Of a DNA stretch of 64,000 nucleotides, positions 1-7,071 are shown piece by piece. Location of the stretch: contig NZ_CP119520.1 of NCBI RefSeq assembly GCF_029223865.1, forward strand, positions 4,774,001-4,838,000. Reading direction: 5' to 3'. The notes under the pieces were generated by a model, which was given only the letters and a program-made list of their open reading frames with translations, had not been told where the DNA came from and made no database searches. This DNA comes from Telluria mixta (GTDB taxonomy: Bacteria; Pseudomonadota; Gammaproteobacteria; Burkholderiales; Burkholderiaceae_D). The first letter of the stretch is position 1. Each line of letters opens with the position of its first letter. Made by a program: the position numbers and the translations under genes.

Positions 1-213
1 CTTCACGAGGCGCATCATGCAAACATAGGAGGCGAGACCAACCGCCTGGCCGTCGCACCATTTGGCACGAAGCCGATGGCGTTGGGAGCGGCACTGTACT
101 GTGTGGAAAATTCTGCGTTTCTTCGGATTGTCTATGACCACCCTGTACGACTAAAGGGACGGTCTTTCGGAGTCAATCGGACACACCTGTACGAGGTGGA
201 CCTCAACAGCTGA
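1..213 (+). CDS. C-terminal 70 residues of an unidentified protein (partial)
   Basis: The reading frame is open from base 1 and ends at TGA 211-213, so only the last 70 residues are visible. The segment begins LHEAHHANIGGETN and ends near HLYEVDLNS. It shows no motif I can name. It converges on the methyltransferase gene with a 7-base gap, and a methyltransferase plus an Xre regulator lie beside it. A restriction endonuclease is therefore a contextual guess, not something the residues show. The start and the catalytic part are outside the window. Confidence 0.5.
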   Translation, partial: LHEAHHANIGGETNRLAVAPFGTKPMALGAALYCVENSAFLRIVYDHPVRLKGRSFGVNRTHLYEVDLNS

Positions 214-220
214 TTTTTCG

Positions 221-1486
221 TCAGCTGCCAAGTACGGGCATCTGCATCAATGCGGATACCGTAAGATGCTTCGCGCATGCGCCTTTCGCGGCGGCCACGC
301 GCCACTCGGTACCGACATCACTGCCAATCCACGATGCGATCCGGTCGACATATCGACTAGGGACTCGTACGCGATATACGGCTTCTGTGTACGGGCGACT
401 GCCGGTGGCCACTAGGGCATGCCGGTCGAGGCATCGCGTCCCTACTCGCGGAACGAGAATATCTCCTCCGCAGGCGAGTTGGAAACTGCAAGTGTCGATG
501 TGGTCGAACTCTACATTGCCGCCGCCTGGAGGGAAATCGCTCGTATGAAAGTGCGGCACCTCGAGATCGAGGAACTGATGGTGGGTTCGACTGCCGCGGA
601 TGATCGAAGCGCCAAGCTCGCGCATTGTAAAACTACCACTCTTAGCTTGCAACGACGCGGTAAGGTCTGCGAATTTGTGGTACCCAAGGTCGAGCCGTGC
701 GGCGCCTACTTCAGGATGAATGGAGCGCTCTTCGGCAACGTCGAAATCCTGGCCTGCAAGACGTCCAACCTTCACAACACAGCGCCGCTTAGTGCGGCCG
801 AACTTCGCAATGAGCATGTAGCTCTGCACTTCAGCCTTATTGCCGAACGTATCAATCGGAAGTTCGTAGCACAGCACTTCCGATGCGACGTCGATCAGGT
901 TTTTCCTGAACGCGGCAAGCTTGACGTCAGCGGCGACAGCTGCGCTCACAATGAATCCGGCTTGGCCCGGCCGGCGCAGTCGAGCAAGCGATTCGAGGAC
1001 AAAATAAAGATCGAGGTTTCCCCAACCGTTGACCAAGTATAGGCCCGGGCAAAGCGCGTCAATCCGGCGCAGGGCCGCGTCGGGTAATGCCATGCAGCCA
1101 TACGGTGGATTGCCCACAGAACGCGTGAATACCTTGTCACCCAGCACCTTGGCTAAAACTTCCGGAATCAGGACATCGGCGTGCAGCAAATTGCGGACAA
1201 AAGCAGGTTGACATTGACCAATCAGGGAAAGGTCCTTCTCGACACCGATATAGGCCGATGGCGCATTTGTGCTCAAGCACGCGTCGAGCAGCCGACCTGT
1301 TCCGACACCAAGCTCAAGCCAGCTCTCATCCAGACCGCCGAGAAAATGCATCAGGCGGTGGGCGAGCGCCGGAGGAGTGAATACCTGGCCATGCTTCTTT
1401 CGATGTGATTTGACTGTTCGGTATCGCAAACTTGTTCCCGTTAAGCACTTTTTGGCAGCGTTATTGTACGTGCATCTAACACTCAA
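221..1486 (-). CDS. N6-adenine DNA methyltransferase, likely type II modification enzyme
   Basis: The 421-residue protein carries the hallmarks of an AdoMet-dependent adenine methyltransferase. It has GQVFTPP near residue 33, AdoMet motif I LELGVGTGRLL around residues 57-67, and catalytic motif IV NPPYG near residue 126. The long C-terminal region would be the target-recognition part, in the manner of Eco57I, PstI or TaqI-type (gamma class) enzymes. It probably methylates adenine in a specific site. The gene converges on the partial gene ending at 213, and a small Xre regulator lies upstream on the same strand, an arrangement typical of controller-type restriction-modification loci. Lower GC than the core genome suggests acquisition by transfer. 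The first 25 or so residues match no motif, so a later start is possible. Confidence 0.8.
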   Translation of the reverse strand: MSVRCTYNNAAKKCLTGTSLRYRTVKSHRKKHGQVFTPPALAHRLMHFLGGLDESWLELGVGTGRLLDACLSTNAPSAYIGVEKDLSLIGQCQPAFVRNLLHADVLIPEVLAKVLGDKVFTRSVGNPPYGCMALPDAALRRIDALCPGLYLVNGWGNLDLYFVLESLARLRRPGQAGFIVSAAVAADVKLAAFRKNLIDVASEVLCYELPIDTFGNKAEVQSYMLIAKFGRTKRRCVVKVGRLAGQDFDVAEERSIHPEVGAARLDLGYHKFADLTASLQAKSGSFTMRELGASIIRGSRTHHQFLDLEVPHFHTSDFPPGGGNVEFDHIDTCSFQLACGGDILVPRVGTRCLDRHALVATGSRPYTEAVYRVRVPSRYVDRIASWIGSDVGTEWRVAAAKGACAKHLTVSALMQMPVLGS

Positions 1487-1815
1487 TCACCAGTTCACCT
1501 TTCCTTTATTGCTGCCGCAACATTGGAACGAGGGTGAAAGGTATCACGTATCGCCAGTACACCACGCGGACGCAGGTATCGCCAGAAGCGTGACCATACG
1601 TATCGTTGCAACGCGGGAAGTGAACTACGTCGATCATCACAATGGAGTAACTCTTGTCGTCCTGAACGGTACGGGAAAGGCCCGCCGTCGGACGTTCGTC
1701 GAGGTAGATCCGGTTTCTCGTACGGACCCACTAGGCGGTCGGTGCATACGAAGCGGTCGAGTTCAGTATTGCACAGTGTCTAGGACGCGTAGACGTCGCA
1801 CGGTGTTTCGGCTGA
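1487..1815. other. intergenic gap between methyltransferase and Xre regulator
   Basis: This 329-base stretch has short open frames on both strands, but none has a good ribosome-binding site together with a plausible protein. The minus frame at 1495-1731 would need a GTG start without a Shine-Dalgarno sequence. It may hold the methyltransferase promoter or a decayed gene. I see no recognisable structure. Confidence 0.4.
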
Positions 1816-2112
1816 CTAACTTCGAAGGCTGGCTGCGAGTATCTCACCGAGTTCGTCGCGAACTTTCCCAAGCAGGTCTTCGCAACACATCACGTCCCAC
1901 TGCTTGAGATAGGCTAAGGCGATTAAAGTTAGTGGATGAACTTCTAACGGCACGACAAGGTCATCAATTTTTTGCAAAGTTGGTTGCTTAATGCCACGCT
2001 CAAGCTCGCTTATATAGGTACGGCCAGAGTGATGTGCGAAGTCTTCCTGCGTTAGCCCACGGGCAAGCCTTACCGCTCTGAACGCGGAACCAAACTGATT
2101 TTGTTGCTTCAT
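1816..2112 (-). CDS. Xre-family HTH regulator, possible restriction-modification controller protein
   Basis: Starting at ATG 2110-2112 gives a 98-residue protein beginning MKQQNQFGSAFRAVR. The helix-turn-helix occupies roughly residues 10-62 and includes LARGLTQEDFA and TYISELERGIKQPTL, the classic Xre/Cro pattern. I chose this start over the ATG 39 bases upstream because GGAGTAAC precedes it at good spacing and the Xre domain starts there. The protein probably binds the palindrome at 2151-2177 just upstream and represses or times its own expression. Beside a DNA methyltransferase it fits the C-protein role known from type II restriction systems, but Xre proteins are very common and that role is inferred. 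Confidence 0.8.
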   Translation of the reverse strand: MKQQNQFGSAFRAVRLARGLTQEDFAHHSGRTYISELERGIKQPTLQKIDDLVVPLEVHPLTLIALAYLKQWDVMCCEDLLGKVRDELGEILAASLRS

Positions 2113-2150
2113 GTTACTCCAATATTTGGAGCCCATGAAACTACATTGCA

Positions 2151-2177
2151 TGCTATAGTGCTACACGCTATAGCGTG
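2151..2177. promoter_or_regulatory. palindromic operator upstream of the Xre gene
   Basis: A perfect 14-base palindrome, CACGCTATAGCGTG, lies at 2164-2177, and a second GCTATAG half-site lies at 2152-2158, one and a half helical turns away. The element sits about 40-65 bases upstream of the Xre start. This is where an autoregulatory operator is expected, and it matches the two-site layout of C-protein boxes. Confidence 0.55.
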
Positions 2178-2623
2178 CGTTCTCGATGTTGCTTCATTGA
2201 AATTTTTGAGGGAGAAGGCTTGACAAGGTGTCCGCTTACCAATAGCGGCGGCTAGTCCAATCAACACACCGATCATTTGAATTGAGGCAAGTATTGACGT
2301 TTCGGATGTGCTCTTGCCACATTGTTGTTATGAGCTTCAGTACGATGACTCAGGGTAAGCCGACGTAGTTTTTGGTCCACCCTAACATCGTTAGCGCAAA
2401 CGACTTTCTGGTGGTTGCGCATCCTGCTACACCACGTTCGCCCCTATGTCGCTGATTTCCTACGAAAGAAGTGATATGTCGAGCACACGATAGAACTCAG
2501 TCGCGTCATACTAACGAGATACACGCTGTCTGAAAAATATTGCGTACCAAAGCCGCGTTTGATGTTGAACATTGGCACTCTAATCGATCGACGCGCCCAT
2601 AAATATTCCGCTCAAGGACCGAC
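2178..2623. other. AT-richer intergenic region, no gene seen
   Basis: About 450 bases have no credible open frame on either strand. The composition is AT-richer than the core genome. It presumably carries the promoter for the gene starting at 2624. I see no repeats or RNA genes. Confidence 0.4.
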
Positions 2624-3073
2624 TTGTTTTACGCTTACAAAAGTTCGGAGGATAGCGATGGAATGGAAGTACTTCAGGCGCTGTGCAGCCAGCCCGGGTT
2701 GCGCAGCTATCCCTTCATCGAAATCCCCTTAAATACTCATTTATTTCATCTCGATGTTGCTCCCGTTGACGCTGGAAGCATGTGGCAACGTTTTATTTTC
2801 ACTACGCTGGAAAATGTCTGGGAATTTCTTTTGGCAGAAGAGATCCGAGAATTTCGTATTTATATACAGACAAGACGAAAGACTGATGCGGACTATCAGT
2901 TGAAACGCATTGTCGAAATATCGAAAGGGTGCGCAAGTAGTGGTGAAACCGTCCATATATATTTATGTGAAAATGGTTCAATCGAGATCGGTGGTTTTAG
3001 TGGGTTATGTGAGAGTGATATTGTCAGGACGTCAAGTCTGTGGAGGGAAACGAAGTTAGATATCGAACGTTAG
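2624..3073 (+). CDS. small protein of unknown function
   Basis: The 149-residue acidic protein has no motif I recognise. The chosen start is TTG at 2624, because AAGGA at 2614-2618 gives a ribosome-binding site 5 bases upstream. An internal ATG at 2663 is the alternative. It has no signal peptide and no membrane segment. Codon use is AT-rich and unlike the core genes to the right. Small soluble orphan proteins of this size in islands are often immunity proteins or defence accessories, but nothing in the sequence proves that. Confidence 0.55.
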   Translation: MFYAYKSSEDSDGMEVLQALCSQPGLRSYPFIEIPLNTHLFHLDVAPVDAGSMWQRFIFTTLENVWEFLLAEEIREFRIYIQTRRKTDADYQLKRIVEISKGCASSGETVHIYLCENGSIEIGGFSGLCESDIVRTSSLWRETKLDIER

Positions 3074-3318
3074 GACGAGCAGGTCAAGATTTATGATTTA
3101 AGAAGGACGTAATTGATTAGTTTTAATTGCCCGTTGATGCCACAGATTATACGGAGGTACAGAGAAGACACGTTTGAAATGGTGGTCAAAAAAATGGACG
3201 AGGTTCGATAATTTTTATTGGCCTGCCTTGCTAGTCACACTATGAAGAAAGTGGAAAAATTCTAGTGAATGGCCGCTAAGGAATATTTACTTTACTGGAC
3301 GTAACGAAAAGTAAAAAC

Positions 3319-3696
3319 ATGATTGAAGCTGATAAGTACGAATACGAGAAAATACCGTCAGATTTTCCTCATCCTTTGTCATTAGGCGCAGTTCCCGGCA
3401 CTCAGCCTAAAGTCTTGGTTAGAGAGTATGAAGGAAAATTCTATCCGTTAGGCTGTACTCCTCCTGAGGTGTACGAACGATGGCGGGATTTTGAAGAGGT
3501 CGCTAGTTTGTTAGCGTTTGAAGCGCAAAGATCGAAGACCGATAACATAACCCTCATGAGTGATATTGAAATGCTTTCACAGTATTTTGAAATCGTGAAC
3601 CAAAAATCTTGGATATCCGAGGATGAGGCGAAGTGGATAATTCGGAGAGTTGGCCAAATATTGAGTTGGCCGGTGCCGATGTCAGTGTCCGCTTAA
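3319..3696 (+). CDS. small conserved-looking protein of unknown function
   Basis: The 125-residue protein has an N-terminal segment FPHPLSLGAVPGTQPKVLV, a middle TPPEVYERWRDFEEVASLL and a C-terminal WIIRRVGQILSWP. The pattern resembles a family of about 120 residues that I recall from Burkholderiales and pseudomonad genomes with no assigned function. It has no signal peptide or membrane helix. The ATG has no strong ribosome-binding site. It lies just upstream of an antitoxin-like gene (3770-4057), so a link to toxin-antitoxin or defence functions is possible but unproven. Confidence 0.6.
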   Translation: MIEADKYEYEKIPSDFPHPLSLGAVPGTQPKVLVREYEGKFYPLGCTPPEVYERWRDFEEVASLLAFEAQRSKTDNITLMSDIEMLSQYFEIVNQKSWISEDEAKWIIRRVGQILSWPVPMSVSA

Positions 3697-3716
3697 CTTC
3701 GAGTAAAGCCGGAAGT

Positions 3717-3773
3717 ATGATCGTTGGGGATGAGGATGAGGATGAGGGTGAGGAGCGAGGATCGAACAGATGA
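3717..3773 (+). repeat. three tandem GATGAG hexamers within a tiny open frame
   Basis: GATGAG is repeated three times in a row at 3729-3746. It lies inside an 18-codon frame starting ATG 3717, after GGAAG, and ending TGA 3771-3773. The frame encodes an acidic Asp-Glu run, and its stop overlaps the start of the antitoxin gene. It may act as a translational coupler for the next gene or be chance. The repeat unit is 6 bases, so copy-number change would keep the frame. Confidence 0.35.
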
Positions 3774-4057
3774 ACGCGAGATCTCATAAAAAATTCTTTT
3801 ATCGACGGCTCTTGCGAAGAATCGACCGAGAGGCGCTGGTGGCAGACGTGGCGATTGTTAAGAAAATCAAAGTCTGGCGTTTGATTAAACGTGATGTACT
3901 TCGCTTGTTCGGGAATAATCATTCGGCTGCATTGAACTGGTTAGTTACCCCAGCTCTTGCTTTGAGCGGAATGCGACCAGTTGACTTAGTAAATAATGGT
4001 AGGGTGCAATTGGTACGAGAGCATCTGACAAGGTTAGAGTACTGTGTCTATACATAA
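3770..4057 (+). CDS. MbcA/ParS/Xre-type antitoxin (DUF2384-like C-terminal domain)
   Basis: The 95-residue basic protein ends with ALNWLVTPALALSGMRPVDL followed by a segment closing LTRLEYCVYT. This matches the toxin-binding domain of Xre/MbcA/ParS antitoxins, whose usual pattern is WL-TP-ALGG-P-DLL-then-L-RIE-GVY. The N-terminal half is strongly basic and does not show a clear Xre helix-turn-helix, so it may be shortened. Partners of this family are normally RES-domain NAD-degrading toxins encoded directly downstream. None is present here, since the following 450 bases hold only a doubtful minus-strand frame. It therefore looks like an orphan antitoxin. Confidence 0.65.
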   Translation: MNARSHKKFFYRRLLRRIDREALVADVAIVKKIKVWRLIKRDVLRLFGNNHSAALNWLVTPALALSGMRPVDLVNNGRVQLVREHLTRLEYCVYT

Positions 4058-4374
4058 TATCGATCTCGACGATTTGGCTCGAGGCTGCAGAGTGTTAGGA
4101 AAGTGTATTGGCTGAGGTAGAACTGTGCCGTGCCCTTGGTGAAGTCTTCCATTACTACCCTCCCGTCAGCGGCAACTAATGTTGGCGTCGTCGCCACGTA
4201 CCGGCTCACCCTCTTGAAGTAGAGGGGGCTGACTGCACATAGCTTGCGCCTGAGCGCACGTTCGTCCGATACCCCAACGCTGCACGATTCTGCCGTTCCC
4301 TCGACGTTTGGCAAGCTTGGAGCACTAACGAAGCCTACTTGTTGTGCGAACAATAAGATCGTACACTGAGCCAT
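4048..4374 (-). CDS. doubtful small protein of unknown function
   Basis: A 108-residue minus-strand frame starts at ATG 4374 with AGGA about 7 bases upstream, which is a fair ribosome-binding site. The protein starts MAQCTILLFAQQVGFVSAP and has no motif I know. It overlaps the end of the antitoxin gene by 10 bases in convergent orientation. It occupies the place where a RES toxin would be expected on the other strand, so the region may be remodelled. It could be spurious. Confidence 0.3.
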   Translation of the reverse strand: MAQCTILLFAQQVGFVSAPSLPNVEGTAESCSVGVSDERALRRKLCAVSPLYFKRVSRYVATTPTLVAADGRVVMEDFTKGTAQFYLSQYTFLTLCSLEPNRRDRYYV

Positions 4375-4570
4375 ATTAAATTCCTGCTATCGGTCTCTTG
4401 TGGTGAAAAGTCGAGAGGCAGATTTTTTGTCATTTCAATGCGGTCATGATATCTCGACCGGCTTACTTGATAATGAAGAGCTCTATATCGATTGAGCACC
4501 TGCAAGTTCAGATTTGAAGATATTCCGTCAGATTATGATCTCGTTGAGACATTTCAATAACGAACCTACT

Positions 4571-4966
4571 ATGACGAACTCAAAAGTTTATTTGTACGCT
4601 ACCACGACCGATTCGAGCGGCACCAAAGAATCGCTAATGGTGTCATTTCATAACCTCGTTGCAAGCTGGCCAGCCGCTTCTCTAAGCTTATTTAGTAATA
4701 AAATTATACCTGTCGTAGGTGTGCACAGTGATGTTGCACGTTGGGAGGTAGGTTTGTCTCTTAGTACAGAACAGGTAGTCGGTGATGCGGTCGAGAAATT
4801 AATAAATTTTGCAACCGATCTTGCGGAAAAAACCGGATGTGAATTTATCCTAGGCGTTTATGATCTAAAGAAAGATCAGCATGAGGACGTTTATGCCATT
4901 AATGCTTTCGGGCCGGAATTGATAAGCTCACTTTTCCATCTGAGTTATCTAGATGTAATCAGCTAG
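4571..4966 (+). CDS. small protein of unknown function
   Basis: Starting at ATG 4571 gives a 131-residue protein beginning MTNSKVYLYATTTDSSGTK. An upstream ATG at 4514 would add 19 residues that look less protein-like. The fold is likely mixed alpha/beta, as suggested by regular hydrophobic alternation in KIIPVVGVHSDVARWEVGL and CEFILGVYDL. It has no signal peptide, membrane segment or known motif. Base composition is AT-rich. It resembles the other island orphans in size and acidity, so it may be an immunity-like protein, but this is only contextual. Confidence 0.5.
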   Translation: MTNSKVYLYATTTDSSGTKESLMVSFHNLVASWPAASLSLFSNKIIPVVGVHSDVARWEVGLSLSTEQVVGDAVEKLINFATDLAEKTGCEFILGVYDLKKDQHEDVYAINAFGPELISSLFHLSYLDVIS

Positions 4967-5355
4967 CTGAGCCATGCGAAACGAAAAGAGCATAAAAGCA
5001 GCGTTGTTAATATATCGCTTAATTCGATGCGACAAATACTGCGTCAATATGACTCCCTCATCTTATTGTACGCTTAGAGGGTATAGTCGAAATTAATAAC
5101 CTAGCTGTGGCATGCTGTAGAAGTGTGGACGGAGTATGCCATGACAACGAAACATTACAGCAGTAAGCGCGTCATGCAGCTTAGGGGCAGGCCACGAGCG
5201 TTGAAGCTTGAGCATATCGCAGTTTGTGCGAAGTGACGAAGCGCTTCCGCTTTGTCAGTAGAGTATTGCAGATTGCAATGTTAGGGCAAGCCATCAATGC
5301 AGTGAAGAACAGGAGGAATCGATGAGCGTACCGTTGAGAGAAGGCGAGGATATGG
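4967..5355. other. mostly non-coding; a possible 31-residue peptide frame at 5141-5236
   Basis: An ATG at 5141 preceded by GGAG opens a basic 31-codon frame (MTTKHYSSKRVMQL...) ending at TGA 5234-5236. A second start with a strong AGGAGG at 5322 runs only 17 codons before TAA 5373-5375, in a different frame from the gene that follows. This second frame may be the displaced true start of that gene after a single-base indel. Nothing else is evident. Confidence 0.35.
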
Positions 5356-5958
5356 GTGCTGAGCTTGACGGTTAAAGTGTCGTGGCACTTTCCGTTCCGC
5401 GTTGCAGAATTGCTGGAAGAAGGTTTGGCAGAAGCAGTGCAGATCCTTGCGAGCAGTACTACTTTCAAGGATCTTGCCGAATCTGCGGATAACGTGGCGC
5501 GATTAATTATCAGCCAAGCTAACCCGGGCGGCATTATGATAGAAGAACGTGTTAGCCACATGGCTACCGTCAAAAAAGTGTTCGAAGAAGGCGACTGGCT
5601 GACCGCGGAAGATATCAACGAGTTGCAGAAAAAGCCTCCATCGAAAAAGTCACTTCCTGCGAGCAATTGGAAGCGTCGCGGGCGCATCTTTAGTGTTTCG
5701 TACGGTAGGAAAAACTATTATCCTCGTTACCAGTTCGATGCGATGTATCAACCGCTGCCGATCATCAGCGAAATCCTGAAAGCGTATGGGGAATGTGCAG
5801 ATACCTGGTCACTCGCAACGTGGTTCCACTTTCCTAATGGCTGGATCGTGAGGCAAGTGGGCGACGAGGTTATTTCTGTGGCCCCGAAAGACGCACTTGA
5901 CCGGTCCAGTAACGTCATCAAAGCCGCCCAGAGTCGGAAGGGGACATATGTCGCATAG
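5356..5958 (+). CDS. antitoxin-like protein of the kind paired with RES-domain toxins
   Basis: The 200-residue frame contains GDWLTAEDINELQ, a basic NWKRRGRIFSVSYG stretch, and a C-terminal WSLATWFHFPNGWIVR followed by VAPKDALDRSSNVIKAA. The last part resembles the Trp-rich toxin-binding region of antitoxins found upstream of RES-domain genes, as I recall that family. The start is unclear. ATG codons at 5536 and 5560 (MATVKKVFEEGDW) match where such proteins usually begin. The best ribosome-binding site, AGGAGG before ATG 5322, is in another frame, suggesting a frameshift. No RES toxin follows, making this a second orphan antitoxin in the island. Confidence 0.5.
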   Translation: MLSLTVKVSWHFPFRVAELLEEGLAEAVQILASSTTFKDLAESADNVARLIISQANPGGIMIEERVSHMATVKKVFEEGDWLTAEDINELQKKPPSKKSLPASNWKRRGRIFSVSYGRKNYYPRYQFDAMYQPLPIISEILKAYGECADTWSLATWFHFPNGWIVRQVGDEVISVAPKDALDRSSNVIKAAQSRKGTYVA

Positions 5959-6082
5959 CTTTTTCGATTCCTTCCCCCGGAATCTATCGAGCAATTTACT
6001 GTCGGGACGCTAGATCCAAAAGTCTGATATTAAATCTGCCACATTCAGCTCCTTCCATCTCCAGCGTCAACGCTATTTAGCT

Positions 6083-6106
6083 TGATGATAGAATGGGCTA
6101 TCATCA
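6083..6106. promoter_or_regulatory. inverted repeat, operator-like
   Basis: TGATGATAG and CTATCATCA form perfect 9-base arms around a 6-base spacer, ending 4 bases before an ATG at 6111. The position suggests an operator for autoregulation of the decayed gene that follows, as is common for antitoxin operons. It has no T-run, so it is not a terminator. Confidence 0.5.
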
Positions 6107-6110
6107 TCAA

Positions 6111-6325
6111 ATGAACTTCGAAGCCCGCTACCGTATGCAAACTAATCTGTACCGCAAGCCCGTGCGGCCCGTGCCGCTAGACTTGGCCGGCGTGTAAGGC
6201 CGTCGGCATGTGGTTGACGCTGCCCGGCGCGTAATGGCTACTCATGCCGACGTGCTCGCGGTCCTCGCAGAAGGTAAGGACCATGAAGAACCGCACTCGA
6301 GCAGCTTCAGGCCCAGCGTGCCGGT
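6111..6325 (+). pseudogene. broken small gene with in-frame TAA, possible antitoxin remnant
   Basis: ATG 6111 opens a frame beginning MNFEARYRMQTNLYRKPVR and reaching a TAA at 6195-6197 after 28 codons. The same frame then continues with protein-like sequence, HVVDAARRVMATHADVLAVL, before dissolving near 6320. The continuity across the stop suggests a gene of roughly 65-70 codons inactivated by a nonsense mutation. The preceding inverted repeat would be its operator. The family is not identified. The helix AARRV-ATH-DVL resembles small island proteins I have seen without function. Confidence 0.4.
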
Positions 6326-6517
6326 ATGTCTTTTCCTTTTAAACTCACTACCGACGACCTAGCTTGGCTGAATGCTCGCCCGGTTGGGAGAGAATTTGGA
6401 AGCATCGCCCGTCAACATTCGATTCGTGAACCTGGTGCAATGAAAGGCACAATCAAAATCGCTGACGACTTCAATGCCCCTTTGCCGGAAGTTGTTCAAA
6501 GTGAATTTGATAAGTGA
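6326..6517 (+). pseudogene. remnant of a Phd/VapB-type antitoxin
   Basis: The last 27 residues (GAMKGTIKIADDFNAPLPEVV and on) match the typical C-terminus of Phd/VapB-type antitoxins, where a KG-I-I-DDFD-PLP pattern wraps the PIN-domain toxin. The N-terminal 36 residues, FPFKLTTDDLAWLNARPV and on, do not look like the usual beta-alpha DNA-binding domain. The gene therefore appears to be a fusion or truncation. No PIN toxin follows. It is probably a dead toxin-antitoxin remnant. Confidence 0.45.
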
Positions 6518-6828
6518 TGACTGCGGACCAGGTTCCTAAAATTAATATCCGCACCTATAGCGTTTCGGCACCGAATTCGCCGAAAATTTTAGGTGAGTAC
6601 TTAGGTAAAAGCATGACGAGATCCTTGTGCGATCCGCAACAAGTTGAAGTGCCCGCCACTGGAAGTAACGTAGGAATGTTGATTTCGGCCAAGCCTTTCA
6701 TGCCTAGGGTGGGCGGAGGGTGGGTTGCCTAGTTCCAGCAGGACATCGTCCAGTGTAGTAGCACGACACTAAACACTACCGTGCGTGACGGTCCAGCGCT
6801 AGGGCGTGGGGAGAATTTCTGAACACCT
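6518..6828. other. island-core junction region without a credible gene
   Basis: A plus-strand frame at 6514-6732 has no recognisable protein and no convincing ribosome-binding site. GC content rises toward the right. The junction between island and core probably lies between about 6730 and 6830, just before the permease fragment. No direct repeat or integrase site could be identified from this side alone. Confidence 0.4.
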
Positions 6829-7044
6829 TTGCCCCGGATAAAGCAGCGCCTGATCAAGGACACGGCACTCGTCTCCGTCATCACCGTGACGGAGTTGATG
6901 CTCGTGACGAAGGAACTGATCTCGGTGACATTTCGCCCGCTGCCGCTGTACGTGGCGGCGGCCGTCGTGTATTGGCTGCTGAGCCTGTTCTTCGAAGCGG
7001 TGCAGCGGCGCGCGGAGCGGCATTTCAACCGCGGCCACAAATGA
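6829..7044 (+). pseudogene. 3' fragment of a polar amino-acid ABC transporter permease gene
   Basis: The frame encodes LIKDTALVSVITVTELMLVT, then a membrane helix PLPLYVAAAVVYWLLSLFFE, and ends AERHFNRG. This is the C-terminal end of HisM/GlnP-type permeases for amino acids. A complete member has about 220-250 residues, but only about 70 codons remain. TGA at 6820-6822 closes the frame immediately upstream. The 5' part was presumably lost when the low-GC island entered or recombined here. It has no start of its own and is unlikely to function. Confidence 0.7.
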
Positions 7045-7046
7045 AA

Positions 7047-7066
7047 AACGGCGCCGCGGCGCCGTT
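7047..7066 (-). terminator. rho-independent terminator of the ETF-QO gene
   Basis: A 20-base perfect palindrome, AACGGCGCC-GC-GGCGCCGTT, follows the minus-strand stop codon by 5 bases. Read on the minus strand it is followed by a T-run (complement of AAAAA at 7044-7048). It also separates the gene from the convergent permease fragment. Confidence 0.8.
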
Positions 7067-7071
7067 CGAGC

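Noticed and set aside
1495..1731. A 78-codon minus-strand frame between the methyltransferase and the Xre gene
   Set aside because: It needs GTG with no ribosome-binding site and has Arg-rich composition with no motif; it is more likely non-coding.
6514..6732. A 72-codon plus-strand frame after the antitoxin remnant, considered as a PIN-type toxin
   Set aside because: It contains none of the acidic residues or the fold pattern of PIN toxins and has no ribosome-binding site, so it does not complete a toxin-antitoxin pair.
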